A DNA stretch of 64,000 nucleotides from Polaribacter sp. Hel1_33_78 (GCF_900106075.1 NZ_LT629794.1:62001-126000), one strand, 5' to 3'. Positions 26,960 to 36,178 are shown, counted from the first letter of the stretch. Notes: generated by a model not told the origin, from the letters alone. Made by a program: numbers and translations.

Positions 26960-26972
26960 GTGGCTATATTTG
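26942..26972 (+). promoter_or_regulatory. Promoter of the tetR-efflux operon (TTTG-N19-TATATTTG)
   Basis: TTTG at 26942-26945, a 19-base spacer, and TATATTTG at 26965-26972 match the flavobacterial consensus. The tetR ATG is only 10 bases beyond the -7 box, so the mRNA leader should be just a few bases long. Confidence 0.75.
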
Positions 26973-26982
26973 CATCTAATTT

Positions 26983-27582
26983 ATGAGAAACAAAATATTA
27001 GAAAAATCAAATGAACTATTCTTAAACCTTGGCTTTAAGAGTGTTACAATGGATGAAATTGCAAGTTCTCTTGGTGTTTCTAAAAAGACGCTTTACAAGT
27101 ATTTTAGCAATAAAACGGCTTTAATTGATGCAGTTACCGAATATATGTTTAACACTATTTGTTGTAGTATAGATACTATATGTGCTCAAGAATTAAACCC
27201 GATTGACGAATTGTTTCATATCAAACGTGTGGTAACAGAACATTTAAAGGACGAAAAATCATCACCTTTATATCAACTTCAAAAATATTATCCAGAAATA
27301 TATACCTCTTTAAAACAAAAACAAATTCTAATAATGCGAACCACTATTCAGGATAATTTAGAAAGAGGGGTACAATTGGGCTTATTTAGAAGCTCTATTG
27401 ATGTTGATTTTATTAGTAGAATTTATTTTAGTGGAATACTTGGTATTAAAGATCAACAGATATTTCCATTAAAAAAATATTCTATGAATACGTTAACCAG
27501 TCTTTATTTAGAATACCATTTAAGAGGAATTATTACAGACAAAGGAGTTAAAATACTAGAAAATCAATTAAAACTGAAATAA
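26983..27582 (+). CDS. TetR/AcrR family transcriptional regulator
   Basis: A 199-residue repressor. The N-terminal helix-turn-helix (about 15-50) reads FKSVTMDEIASSLGVSKKTL then YKYFSNKTALIDAV, the classic TetR DNA-binding domain. The C-terminal ligand-binding domain (50-199) is all-helical and divergent, as usual. It is the first gene of an operon with tolC, adaptor and RND pump genes (6, 10 and 7 base gaps), so it most likely represses its own operon until a toxic ligand binds. A palindrome inside its promoter is the probable operator. Confidence 0.93.
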   Translation: MRNKILEKSNELFLNLGFKSVTMDEIASSLGVSKKTLYKYFSNKTALIDAVTEYMFNTICCSIDTICAQELNPIDELFHIKRVVTEHLKDEKSSPLYQLQKYYPEIYTSLKQKQILIMRTTIQDNLERGVQLGLFRSSIDVDFISRIYFSGILGIKDQQIFPLKKYSMNTLTSLYLEYHLRGIITDKGVKILENQLKLK

Positions 27583-27588
27583 AACAGA

Positions 27589-28995
27589 ATGAAAAAATTA
27601 ATTTTAATATGCTTAAGTACTTGTTTTTTCTTAGCAACCAGCGCACAAGAAAAAACGATGCAACTATCTCTACAAGAAGCTATTAATTTTGCTCTTGAAA
27701 ATAGTTACAATGCAAAAGCAGCAAAAAACGACATTAAATCTGCTAAAGAAATTGTTTGGGAAACAACGGCTATTGGTTTACCGCAGATCAATGCAAAAGT
27801 AGATTACCAAAACTTTTTAAAACAACCCGTTTCTTTATTACCCGCTGCTGCATTTGATAACAGGGAGTCCGTAGTAGAAACTGTAGAAGATTTCTTTGAT
27901 ATTACGAGACAAACCAGTCCAGAAGCCCCTGATGGGTTTATACCTGTCGTTTTTGGCACAAAACAAAACTTGAATGCCTCCGTTACTTTAACGCAATTAA
28001 TCTTTGATGGGTCTTACTTAGTAGGCTTGCAAGCTTCAAGAACATTTTTAAAAGTTTCTAAACAAGCCAATGAAAAAACAGCTCTTCTTACAAGAGAGGC
28101 TGTTGTTAATGCATACGGAAATGTATTAGTGACCGAAAACAGTATTTCTATTTTAGAAAGTAATATTAAAATTCTTCAAAAAAATTATGAAGATGCTAAA
28201 AAAATATATGAAAACGGATTTAATGAAGAAGAAGACGTAGAGCAATTAGAAATTACTTTAGGGAATATAAAAAGTCAGCTGAATAGTGTCAAAAGGATGA
28301 AAGGCATCGCTTATCAAATGTTAAACCTTTCTTTAGGAAGTCCTATAAACACAAAACTAATTTTAACTGATTCTTTAGATGGTTTAGCAGAAAATAATAT
28401 CAATTTAGATTTAATTAATTCAGAATTTAACTTCTCTGATCACATAGATTTTAAAATTTCTGAGAATGACAGAGAAACAAAAAGATTAATGATGAAGTTA
28501 GAACAAAGCAAAGCTTTACCAAGTTTAAGTGCCTTTGTTAATTACGGTAGACAAGCATTTTCAGATTCTTTTTCATTTTTCAATAATAATCAGCAATGGT
28601 TCGGCTCCTCTCTTTTAGGTGTAAGTTTAAATATTCCTGTTTTTAGCAGTTTCTCACGAAAATCTAAAACAGCACAAGCAAAAATTGCATTAGAAAATTC
28701 TGATATTCGATTAAAAGAGACAAAGCAACGTTTAAGTTTAATGGCAGAAAAAGCAAAAAGTGAATATCAACTAAGTATAGAAAATTATAACACTTCAAAG
28801 AGAAATGTTGGTTTAGCAGAAAGAATAGAGAAGAAACAACGTATTAAATTCTTTGAAGGAATATCGTCTAGTTTCGATTTGTTACAAGCACAAAACCAAT
28901 TATACAATCAACAACAAACCTACATACAATCTATGTTGGATGTAATTGCTAAAAAAGCAACATTAGAAAACGCATTAAACTTACCAATTAAATAA
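27589..28995 (+). CDS. TolC family outer-membrane efflux protein
   Basis: A 468-residue outer-membrane channel subunit. The signal peptide (MKKLILICLSTCFFLATSAQ) precedes two repeated OEP domains of long coiled helices; the first starts LSLQEAINFALENSYN, the second around residue 280. The C-terminal FFEGISSSFDLLQAQNQLY and an Asn-rich end (LENALNLPIK) match the family. It forms a trimeric tunnel across outer membrane and periplasm for the RND pump encoded downstream. Substrates are unknown; drugs, detergents or metabolic by-products are typical. Confidence 0.92.
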   Translation: MKKLILICLSTCFFLATSAQEKTMQLSLQEAINFALENSYNAKAAKNDIKSAKEIVWETTAIGLPQINAKVDYQNFLKQPVSLLPAAAFDNRESVVETVEDFFDITRQTSPEAPDGFIPVVFGTKQNLNASVTLTQLIFDGSYLVGLQASRTFLKVSKQANEKTALLTREAVVNAYGNVLVTENSISILESNIKILQKNYEDAKKIYENGFNEEEDVEQLEITLGNIKSQLNSVKRMKGIAYQMLNLSLGSPINTKLILTDSLDGLAENNINLDLINSEFNFSDHIDFKISENDRETKRLMMKLEQSKALPSLSAFVNYGRQAFSDSFSFFNNNQQWFGSSLLGVSLNIPVFSSFSRKSKTAQAKIALENSDIRLKETKQRLSLMAEKAKSEYQLSIENYNTSKRNVGLAERIEKKQRIKFFEGISSSFDLLQAQNQLYNQQQTYIQSMLDVIAKKATLENALNLPIK

Positions 28996-29005
28996 TTATC
29001 AGGCA

Positions 29006-30178
29006 ATGAGAAAAATATATTCATTATTCATAATAACAGTTATTTTAATCTCTTGTGGAGAGAAAAAAATAATCTCTATAGAGAGTTTAGTTTCTACAGG
29101 AACTTTAACCGAGCTAAAAGAAAAAAAGAAAGAAATAGCATCTAATTTAGAGTCTATAAATAAAGATTTAGAAGCTATAAATAGAGCAATTTCTAAAAAA
29201 GATACGGTTAAAAAACTTCCTTTAATAACAACTTTTACTACAAAAACCGAAGTTTTTAACCACTATTTAGAAATACAAGGAAACGTTAAAACAAAACAGA
29301 ATATTTTGGTGTATCCAGAAATACCTGGAATTTTACGAAAAATATTAATAAAAGAAGGTCAAAGGGTTTCTAAAGGACAATTGCTGGCAGTGATTGATGA
29401 TGGTGGATTAAGCAATCAGGTTGCACAATTAGAGGCAACGACTCAATTAGCAAAAACAACTTTCGAGCGTCAAAAGCGTTTGTGGGAAGAAAAAATTGGT
29501 TCTGAAATTCAGTTTTTACAAACAAAAACAAATTACGAGGCTCAAAGAAACTCTCTACAACAACTAAAAAGTCAGCAATCGAAAGCATCCATAAGGGCAC
29601 CTTTTTCTGGAGTGATTGATGATGTCTTAAAAGAACCAGGAACCGTTATCGCTCCAGGTCAAGGCTCTGAAGTTTTTAGAATTGTGAATCTCAAAAACAT
29701 GTATGTTGAAGCTGAAGTGCCTGAAAAATACATTGCTAGCATCACTAAAAATAAAGAGGTTAAAGTAGCATTTCCTGTTTTAGGAGAAACACTCATTAGT
29801 CAAATAAAACAAGTAGGTAGTTTTATCAATCCTAATAATAGGTCATTTAAAATTGAAGTTACCGTTGCAAATAAAAGTGGAAATGTAAAACCAAACTTGA
29901 CGGCAAAACTTCAAATTAATGACTATACAAAAATGAAAGCTATATTAATTCCGCAAAGCATAATTTCAGAAAACGCAAAAGGAGAACAATTTATTTATGT
30001 TCTTAAGGATAAAAAACCGAACAATGAAGCTGTTGCAGCAAGACTAATTATTGAAACAGGAAAAACACAAGGAGACATGATTGAAGTTACTAAAAATCTT
30101 TCCGAAAATGCAGAGGTTATCATGGAAGGTGCAAGAAGCGTAAATAATGGTCAAGTTGTAAAAGTGATTAATAAATAG
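29006..30178 (+). CDS. RND efflux periplasmic adaptor (membrane fusion) lipoprotein
   Basis: A 390-residue adaptor anchored to the inner membrane through Cys17 (MRKIYSLFIITVILISC). An early coiled-coil with many Lys and Glu (about 30-70) precedes the lipoyl-like half motif PGILRKILIKEGQRVSKGQL (about 112-132), the alpha-hairpin, the second lipoyl half KASIRAPFSGVIDDVLKEPG and the beta-barrel. It links the TolC channel to the RND pump. The N-terminal Lys/Glu coiled coil before the first lipoyl segment is a common feature of Bacteroidetes adaptors. Third gene of the operon. Confidence 0.92.
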   Translation: MRKIYSLFIITVILISCGEKKIISIESLVSTGTLTELKEKKKEIASNLESINKDLEAINRAISKKDTVKKLPLITTFTTKTEVFNHYLEIQGNVKTKQNILVYPEIPGILRKILIKEGQRVSKGQLLAVIDDGGLSNQVAQLEATTQLAKTTFERQKRLWEEKIGSEIQFLQTKTNYEAQRNSLQQLKSQQSKASIRAPFSGVIDDVLKEPGTVIAPGQGSEVFRIVNLKNMYVEAEVPEKYIASITKNKEVKVAFPVLGETLISQIKQVGSFINPNNRSFKIEVTVANKSGNVKPNLTAKLQINDYTKMKAILIPQSIISENAKGEQFIYVLKDKKPNNEAVAARLIIETGKTQGDMIEVTKNLSENAEVIMEGARSVNNGQVVKVINK

Positions 30179-30185
30179 TAAAAAA

Positions 30186-33100
30186 ATGGCTAAAAAAAAC
30201 AAACAAGTAGATAAAGAATTTAAACTTTCTTCTTGGGCAATAAATAATAAAACTACTATTTATGTTCTGATGTTTCTGATTCTTTATTTAGGAATTTCCG
30301 CTTATTTTACAATGCCTAGAGAAAATTTTCCTGAAATAAATGAAACTAAGATTTACATCAGTTCTGTATACCCGGGAAATACTGCAGAAGATATTGAAAA
30401 ACTAATTACCAACCCTTTAGAGGACAAGCTAAAATCTATTAGTAATGTTGTAAAGATTACCTCAACCTCTCAAGAAGATTACTCTATAATTACCGTAGAA
30501 TTTGATGAAAAAATTGCTGGAGACAAAGCAAAACAGAAAGTAAAAGATGAAATAGACGAAGAGACTGCTGGCGAAGATTGGCCAACATTTAACGGAGCAA
30601 AGGTAACCCCAAATGTTTTCGAACTGAGCATTTCTGAAGAAGTGCCAATTCTAAACATTAATATTTCTGGTAACTATCCGGTTGCAAAATTGAAAGAATT
30701 TGGAGAAATCTTACAAAATGAAATTGAAGATTTAGCAGAAATTAAGAAAGTAGATATTCGTGGAGCGCAAGATAAAGAAGTAGAAGTTGCTGTAGATATT
30801 TTCAAAATGATGGCAGCAAAAGTTAGTTTCGATGATATTACAAATGCTATCAATCGTGGAAATATAACCATGTCTGCTGGTAACTTTATTACAAGTCAGC
30901 AAAGAAGAACCATCCGAATTATTGGTGAAATAGAGACACCATCAGATTTAGGGGATTTTGTTATTAAAGCAGAAAAGGGAAACCCAATTTATTTAAAAGA
31001 TGTTGCAGAAGTTTTCTTTAAAGATAAAGATAAAACAACATACGCCAGAGAAAATGGTGATGCTGTTGTTATGTTAGATGTAAAGAAGAGATCTGGTGAG
31101 AATATGGTTGCTGCCGCAGATAAAATTGGCAAGATTGTAAAAGAAACTAAAAAGAATACTTTTCCTTCAGATTTAAAAGTAACGATTGCAAATGATCAAT
31201 CTCCTAAAACAATTGGTCAAGTAGATGATCTGGTAAACAATATTATTTTCGGAGTCATTTTAGTAGTAATTGTTTTAATGTTTTTCCTCGGATTTAAAAA
31301 TGCAATTTTTGTTGGTTTTGCCATTCCAATGTCAATGTTTATGTCTTTAATGATTTTGGGTGCATTAGGTTACACTTTAAATACCATGGTTCTTTTTGGT
31401 TTAATTATGGGACTTGGAATGCTCGTTGATAATGGAATTGTAGTAGTTGAAAACGTATATCGTTTAATGGACGAAGAAGGAATGACTAGAATTGAAGCTG
31501 CTAAAAAAGGAATTGGAGAAATTGCATTCCCTATTATTATTTCAACAGCAACAACGGTAGCAGCATTTATTCCATTAGGTCTTTGGCCAGGAATTATGGG
31601 CCAGTTTATGGTAATTTTACCAATTACGTTGTCTATTGTTTTAGGCTCTTCTTTATTCGTTGCTATCTTCTTTAACTCGGTATTGGTTTCTCAGTTTATG
31701 AGTATTGAGGATAACGATATGCCGCTTAAAAACATTATCAAGTTAACTAGTATTATGTTAGTTATTGGTTTGTTAATTTTCTTCTTTGGTGGCGAATATA
31801 ATGCTCTAGGAAGCTTAATTATATTCACCGCAATTATGTTTTGGATGTACAGATTAATTTTGAGAAAAGCAGCAAATTATTTCCAAAAAAATACTTTAGT
31901 GTCATTAGAAAACTGGTATGGAAAACAACTAAAAAAAGCTCTATCTGGCCGAACGCCTTACGTTTTAGTTACAGGAACCTTTATTTTATTATTTTTTGCT
32001 TTTGCTGGTTTTGGATGGTCTATCGGAGAGCAAAGAACTAAAATTGAGTTTTTTCCGGACAACAAACCTAATCAGATTATTGTGTATATCGAGTATCCTC
32101 AGGGAACAGATATTGAGAAAACAAATCAAATAACCAAAGAGATAGAACAAAAAGTAGATGGTGTTTTAAATCAAAAAATGTACAGAGATAATGGGTATAA
32201 TTTCATGGTAGAAAGTACTGTTTCTCAAGTTGGTGAAGGCGCTGGGAATCCACAAACAGATGGCGGTTCTTCTGCAGAAATGCCTCACAAAGGAAAAATT
32301 ACTGCTTCCATGCGCGAGTATAAATATAGACGAGGAGAAGACAGTGAAGTTTTACGCCAAAAAGTTCAAGCGGCTTTGGTTGGTATTTATCCAGGAGTTT
32401 TAATTTCGGTTGAAAAAGATGCAAATGGGCCACCAGCAGGATCGCCAATCAACATCGAATTAAATGGTGAAAATTATGAAGAATTAATTTTTACAGCAGA
32501 AAGAATGCGTGATTATTTGAATACGCAAAGTATTTCCGGAGTTGATGAATTAAAGATCGATGTAAATAAATCGAAACCTGGAATGCAAGTTTTGGTTGAT
32601 AGAAAAAAAGCGGGGGAATTAGGTGTTAGCACGGGGCAAGTTGGACAACAATTAAGAGCCTCTATTTTTGGAAATAAAGCTGGAGTATATAAAGAAAACG
32701 GTGAAGATTATGATATTTATGTCCGATTTAACAAAGAGGATCGTTACAATAAGAGTGCAGTTTTCAATCAAAAAATAACGTTTAGAGATCAAGCTTCTGG
32801 TAAAATTAAAGAAATTCCCGTTTCTGCAGTTGCTTCTCAAACTAACAGCTCTAGTTTTAGTGCTATAAAACACAAAAACGTGAAAAGAGTTGTGACTGTT
32901 TATTCTGCCCTTTCACCAGGAGAAACAGATGCTGGTGCAGTTGTCGCTAGAATTCAAAATTCAATGAAAAGTTTTAAAGATTTACCGAAAGGAATTAAAA
33001 TTGATTATACAGGTCAAATTGAAGAGCAAAATAAACAAATGACTTTCTTAATGGGTGCTTTCTTTACTGGTTTACTATTGATTTTCTTTATCCTGATTTT

Positions 33101-33695
33101 CCAATTTAATTCCGTTTCAAAACCAGGGATTATTATGTTGGCCATATTTTTAAGTTTCATTGGGGTTTTTGGTGGGTTAGTAATTACAGGTGCACCATTT
33201 GTAATTATGATGACCATGGTTGGTATTATTTCTCTAGCCGGAATTGTAGTAAATAACGGAGTAGTATTGCTAGATTATGCACAGCTATTAATTGACAGAA
33301 GAAAAATACAAGACGGTATTTCTGATTCTGACTATTTACCGCTAGAAAGCTTATTTGAAACGGTTGTTAAGGCGGGAAAAGCTCGTTTACGGCCGGTTTT
33401 ATTGACAGCAATTACCACTATTTTAGGATTAATTCCATTAGCAATTGGTTTAAATGTTAACTTCTTTACCCTGTTTAGTGATTTTGATGCCAATATTTAC
33501 ATGGGAGGAGATAACGTTGTGTTTTGGGGTCCGTTAGCAAAGACAGTTATTTATGGTTTGTTCATTGCCACGTTCCTAACGCTAATTGTAGTTCCAATTT
33601 TATTCTTTTTAATTACGAAGTTAAAAATGAGAATTAAAGGACAATTAAAAACTAATGATCGACTTTCTTTGAAATTGGATGAACAAGTTCAGTAA
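30186..33695 (+). CDS. RND efflux pump, inner-membrane permease (AcrB/MMPL-like HAE family)
   Basis: A 1169-residue proton-driven pump, somewhat longer than E. coli AcrB (1049). Twelve membrane helices flank two large periplasmic loops. The N-terminus has AINNKTTIYVLMFLILYLG and MPRENFPEI; helix 4 carries the proton-relay acidic residue in GLGMLVDNGIVVVENV; helix 10 reads GIVVNNGVVLLDY. An extra soluble and hydrophobic stretch of about 50 residues after SMEDNDMP-like sequence (about residue 510-560) accounts for part of the added length. With the adaptor and TolC it spans the envelope. Substrate class is not evident. A bidirectional terminator follows. Confidence 0.94.
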   Translation: MAKKNKQVDKEFKLSSWAINNKTTIYVLMFLILYLGISAYFTMPRENFPEINETKIYISSVYPGNTAEDIEKLITNPLEDKLKSISNVVKITSTSQEDYSIITVEFDEKIAGDKAKQKVKDEIDEETAGEDWPTFNGAKVTPNVFELSISEEVPILNINISGNYPVAKLKEFGEILQNEIEDLAEIKKVDIRGAQDKEVEVAVDIFKMMAAKVSFDDITNAINRGNITMSAGNFITSQQRRTIRIIGEIETPSDLGDFVIKAEKGNPIYLKDVAEVFFKDKDKTTYARENGDAVVMLDVKKRSGENMVAAADKIGKIVKETKKNTFPSDLKVTIANDQSPKTIGQVDDLVNNIIFGVILVVIVLMFFLGFKNAIFVGFAIPMSMFMSLMILGALGYTLNTMVLFGLIMGLGMLVDNGIVVVENVYRLMDEEGMTRIEAAKKGIGEIAFPIIISTATTVAAFIPLGLWPGIMGQFMVILPITLSIVLGSSLFVAIFFNSVLVSQFMSIEDNDMPLKNIIKLTSIMLVIGLLIFFFGGEYNALGSLIIFTAIMFWMYRLILRKAANYFQKNTLVSLENWYGKQLKKALSGRTPYVLVTGTFILLFFAFAGFGWSIGEQRTKIEFFPDNKPNQIIVYIEYPQGTDIEKTNQITKEIEQKVDGVLNQKMYRDNGYNFMVESTVSQVGEGAGNPQTDGGSSAEMPHKGKITASMREYKYRRGEDSEVLRQKVQAALVGIYPGVLISVEKDANGPPAGSPINIELNGENYEELIFTAERMRDYLNTQSISGVDELKIDVNKSKPGMQVLVDRKKAGELGVSTGQVGQQLRASIFGNKAGVYKENGEDYDIYVRFNKEDRYNKSAVFNQKITFRDQASGKIKEIPVSAVASQTNSSSFSAIKHKNVKRVVTVYSALSPGETDAGAVVARIQNSMKSFKDLPKGIKIDYTGQIEEQNKQMTFLMGAFFTGLLLIFFILIFQFNSVSKPGIIMLAIFLSFIGVFGGLVITGAPFVIMMTMVGIISLAGIVVNNGVVLLDYAQLLIDRRKIQDGISDSDYLPLESLFETVVKAGKARLRPVLLTAITTILGLIPLAIGLNVNFFTLFSDFDANIYMGGDNVVFWGPLAKTVIYGLFIATFLTLIVVPILFFLITKLKMRIKGQLKTNDRLSLKLDEQVQ

Positions 33696-33713
33696 GCAAA
33701 TTAATTCTATAAT

Positions 33714-33750
33714 AAAAAGGGTTGAAATTATTAAGATTTCAACCCTTTTT
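33714..33750. terminator. Rho-independent terminator after the RND operon
   Basis: GGGTTGAAAT (33719-33728) pairs with ATTTCAACCC (33736-33745). Five A precede and five T follow, so it can work on either strand; on the plus strand it closes the efflux operon. Confidence 0.92.
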
Positions 33751-33762
33751 GTATTTTCGAAA
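33751..33762 (+). promoter_or_regulatory. GTATTTTCGAAA element immediately upstream of recX
   Basis: This 12-mer ends two bases before the recX ATG, and the same 12-mer ends one base before the dinB ATG (47184-47173, minus). TATTTTCG resembles a -7 box (TAnnTTTG with one change) and TTTCGAAA is self-complementary, so it could be a promoter, an operator, or both. Confidence 0.4.
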
Positions 33763-33764
33763 TA

Positions 33765-34244
33765 ATGTTTAAAAAAGAGAAAAAATACTTTACAGTTGAT
33801 GAAATAAAGCGAAAGCTAGAACATTACTGCGCTTATCAAGATCGATGTCACAAAGAAGTGGAGCAAAAAATGTGGGAATTTAATTTAATTCCAGAGGCTA
33901 AAGAACTCATTTTATTAAGTTTAATGAAAGATGATTTTTTAAATGAAGAACGCTTTTCTAAAAGTTATGCTCGCGGAAAATTCAGAATAAAAAACTGGGG
34001 AAAACAACGGATTGTTAGAGAATTAAAATTTAGAGATATTTCTGCTTACAATATCAAAACAGCTCTTAAAGAAATTGATGAAACAGAATACTTAAAAACA
34101 TTATACAGCATTACCGAAAACAGAAATGAAGTGATTTCTGAGCCAAATGTTTACAAGAGAAAGAAAAAATTAATAGATTTTTTAATGAGAAAAGGTTTTG
34201 AAAATGATTTAATTTTCAAAACTGTAAATGAGATTCTTTCTTAA
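33765..34244 (+). CDS. recX: Regulatory protein RecX
   Basis: A 159-residue RecA modulator built from repeated three-helix units. Recognisable segments are HYCAYQDRCHKEVEQKMWEF, LLSLMKDDFLNEERFSKSYA and GKFRIKNWGKQRIVRELKFR, all typical of Bacteroidetes RecX. RecX binds RecA filaments and inhibits them. The gene follows the RND terminator and starts five bases after a TATTTTCG element shared with dinB. Its stop codon overlaps the stop of the convergent lipoprotein gene by four bases. Confidence 0.9.
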   Translation: MFKKEKKYFTVDEIKRKLEHYCAYQDRCHKEVEQKMWEFNLIPEAKELILLSLMKDDFLNEERFSKSYARGKFRIKNWGKQRIVRELKFRDISAYNIKTALKEIDETEYLKTLYSITENRNEVISEPNVYKRKKKLIDFLMRKGFENDLIFKTVNEILS

Positions 34245-34759
34245 TTAAACTTCTTTAAAAATATAGAATCATTTTTTTTCTTAATCGTAATCACCCTATT
34301 AATATCCTCATTTGGTATTGAAACTGATAAAACATAATGTTTAATTTTCCAGCTATTTTCTATTTTTTCTAAAACACCTGAACCTCTGCAAGTTCCCATC
34401 CAAGTCCTTAAAAGTTCATCAAACCAAACAAATTCCCCAGAAGAATTTACATAGATATTGCGTTCTAAAGTTTCAAAATCCCATGCTTTTCCTTTATCAA
34501 AATAAGGTTTACTAAAAGCTTGAAATTTGTTTTTATTCCAGTTTTCTGAAGCATCCGTCCCTATAAATACAGAAACACTATCCATTAAACCAAAATAACC
34601 TTCAAAATTAGCTTCTGCGGCAGCTTTATGCCAACTATTTACTATTTTATTTATTTCTTTTTTTATTGAATCGAGTTCTAAATTAGAAATTTTTTTTGAT
34701 TCATTTTGACATGAAACAGAAATTAAAACTATCAATAATAATGCTATTATATTTTTCAT
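34241..34759 (-). CDS. SnoaL/NTF2-like lipoprotein
   Basis: A 172-residue lipoprotein (MKNIIALLLIVLISVSC, Cys17). After a short linker the sequence forms an NTF2-like cone: the early helix IVNSWHKAAAEANFEGYFGL and DSVSVFIGTDASENWN, then strands with WFDELLRTWMGTCRGSGVLE and WKIKHYVLS. This matches the DUF4440/SnoaL-like group, often small enzymes or ligand-binding proteins with diverse roles. It overlaps the preceding lipoprotein gene by four bases (ATGA), so the two are translationally coupled. No specific ligand can be named. Confidence 0.8.
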   Translation of the reverse strand: MKNIIALLLIVLISVSCQNESKKISNLELDSIKKEINKIVNSWHKAAAEANFEGYFGLMDSVSVFIGTDASENWNKNKFQAFSKPYFDKGKAWDFETLERNIYVNSSGEFVWFDELLRTWMGTCRGSGVLEKIENSWKIKHYVLSVSIPNEDINRVITIKKKNDSIFLKKFN

Positions 34760-35367
34760 TTTAGTCTTTTTACTAATTGATTTTGTAAGTTCTCTTTTAA
34801 TTTTAAATTAATGGCTTTTTTAGAAATACTATCAATTTTTGTGGAATCTAAACCAATAAAATTTAAATCGACATCAATTGCGTCTTCAAAACGTTTTTTT
34901 GACAAAATTGTATTCACTTTAGAATTTACTCCAGAAAAAGCGCTAATAATTTTCTCTGTTTGTAAATTCACTTCTGCGGCATTAATTGCAGGAATAAATG
35001 TCATATCTGACAGTCTTAAAGTTTCATTATGTAAAATATGAACCCTTACAATAAAAGAAGGAACATCAAATAATACTGGTTTTACGCTATCTTTTAAAGA
35101 CTTTACTAAACCTTCTAATTCAAGAGCATTACTTAAAACCTCATTTGGTGAAACTTTTTTAAACCTTAATAAAAAATTATCAACTGCTTTTAATTCTGCC
35201 CAATCTTCCACCTCTTTTAGAAATAGTGTATCTACTTTTTCGGCAACACCATATTCTTTAACAACACTTAAAAGGGGTTTTACATCTTGTTTCTGCAGAT
35301 TCTGCTTTTTCTTTCCATTACAAGAAAAAAAGATAACAAACATTAAAAAAAATAAAAAATATTTCAA
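34756..35367 (-). CDS. Hypothetical lipoprotein
   Basis: A 203-residue protein with a lipoprotein signal (MKYFLFFLMFVIFFSC, Cys16) and a Lys/Gln-rich linker (NGKKKQNLQKQ). The mature part is mostly helical, with WAELKAVDNFLLRFKKVSPN and VRVHILHNETLRLSD. I do not recognise a named domain. It starts a two-gene set with the NTF2-like lipoprotein (four-base overlap), so the two probably act together in the periplasm or at the outer membrane. Function unknown. Confidence 0.72.
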   Translation of the reverse strand: MKYFLFFLMFVIFFSCNGKKKQNLQKQDVKPLLSVVKEYGVAEKVDTLFLKEVEDWAELKAVDNFLLRFKKVSPNEVLSNALELEGLVKSLKDSVKPVLFDVPSFIVRVHILHNETLRLSDMTFIPAINAAEVNLQTEKIISAFSGVNSKVNTILSKKRFEDAIDVDLNFIGLDSTKIDSISKKAINLKLKENLQNQLVKRLK

Positions 35368-35497
35368 ATTGTAAAAAATTAATCTTGTAAAAATACGTAA
35401 TTTAATGGGTAGAATAAATTTTAGAATTAGTTAAAGATAATACCGTGTAAGTTTTATTTTTTTTCCCGTCTAATTTAGAGATTTTAGTTTAAAAGTT

Positions 35498-36109
35498 ATG
35501 AAGAAAATCGTTGAAAAAAGTTTAGAAAATGCTATTTCTTACAAAGAATATAAAGATTTAGTAAAAAATTTATTAGCAGAAAATAAATCTACAGGACCAA
35601 ATCAATCGGAAGATTTAACAAACTATAGTTTGTTAAACGATAGAAGGATGAAACGTTTAGATAAAACGATTAAAATTGCTGAGGAAATTGTTGAAGAAAT
35701 TCAAAAAGTAAAAGAGCCCCAAACTTGGTTGGTTATTACTGAAGGTTGGTGCGGAGATGCGGCTCAGAATTTACCCGTAATCAATAAAATGGCTGAGTTA
35801 AATGATCAGATTGATTTAAAATTGGTTTTACGTGATGAAAACTTAGCGTTAATGGATTTATTTTTAACAAATGGTGGTAGCGCAATCCCTAAATTAATTG
35901 TTTTAGATAAAGAGAGTAATGTCATAAATACTTGGGGGCCAAGACCAACTGTGGCAACAAATATGGTAGCAGCCTATAAAGCTGAACACGGAAGTTTAGA
36001 TGCTGATTTTAAGCAAGATTTACAAGTTTGGTATAATAAAAATAAAGGGAAAAGCACCCAGGAAGATTTTGTGAATATACTTAAAAACACGTTGGCAAAA
36101 GAGTTGTGA
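35498..36109 (+). CDS. Thioredoxin-fold protein with a single active-site Cys (WCGDAAQ)
   Basis: A 203-residue cytoplasmic protein of the Thioredoxin_9-like group. The fold is shown by TWLVITEGWCGDAAQNLPVI (about 80-100) followed by strand DLKLVLRDEN and the cis-Pro segment SAIPKLIVLD (about 131-140). The usual CxxC is C-G-D-A, so only the first Cys remains. It therefore cannot act as a normal dithiol reductase and may work by a monothiol mechanism or bind partners. An N-terminal helical extension of about 70 residues precedes the fold. It has its own terminator. Confidence 0.85.
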   Translation: MKKIVEKSLENAISYKEYKDLVKNLLAENKSTGPNQSEDLTNYSLLNDRRMKRLDKTIKIAEEIVEEIQKVKEPQTWLVITEGWCGDAAQNLPVINKMAELNDQIDLKLVLRDENLALMDLFLTNGGSAIPKLIVLDKESNVINTWGPRPTVATNMVAAYKAEHGSLDADFKQDLQVWYNKNKGKSTQEDFVNILKNTLAKEL

Positions 36110-36129
36110 AATTTTAAAAATACTTTTTA

Positions 36130-36163
36130 AAACTGCAAATTTGATTTCAAGTTTGCGGTTTTT
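36130..36163 (+). terminator. Rho-independent terminator after the thioredoxin-fold gene
   Basis: AAACTGCAAA (36130-36139) pairs with TTTGCGGTTT (36152-36161) with one G-U pair; inner TTGA/TCAA extends the stem. Five T close it. Confidence 0.8.
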
Positions 36164-36170
36164 CTTTCTG

Positions 36171-36178
36171 TATATTTG
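36171..36178 (+). promoter_or_regulatory. -7 promoter element TATATTTG
   Basis: TATATTTG matches TAnnTTTG exactly and lies 20 bases before the ATG at 36198. The nearest TTTG upstream (36152-36155) is within the terminator stem at a shorter than usual spacing of 15. Confidence 0.5.
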
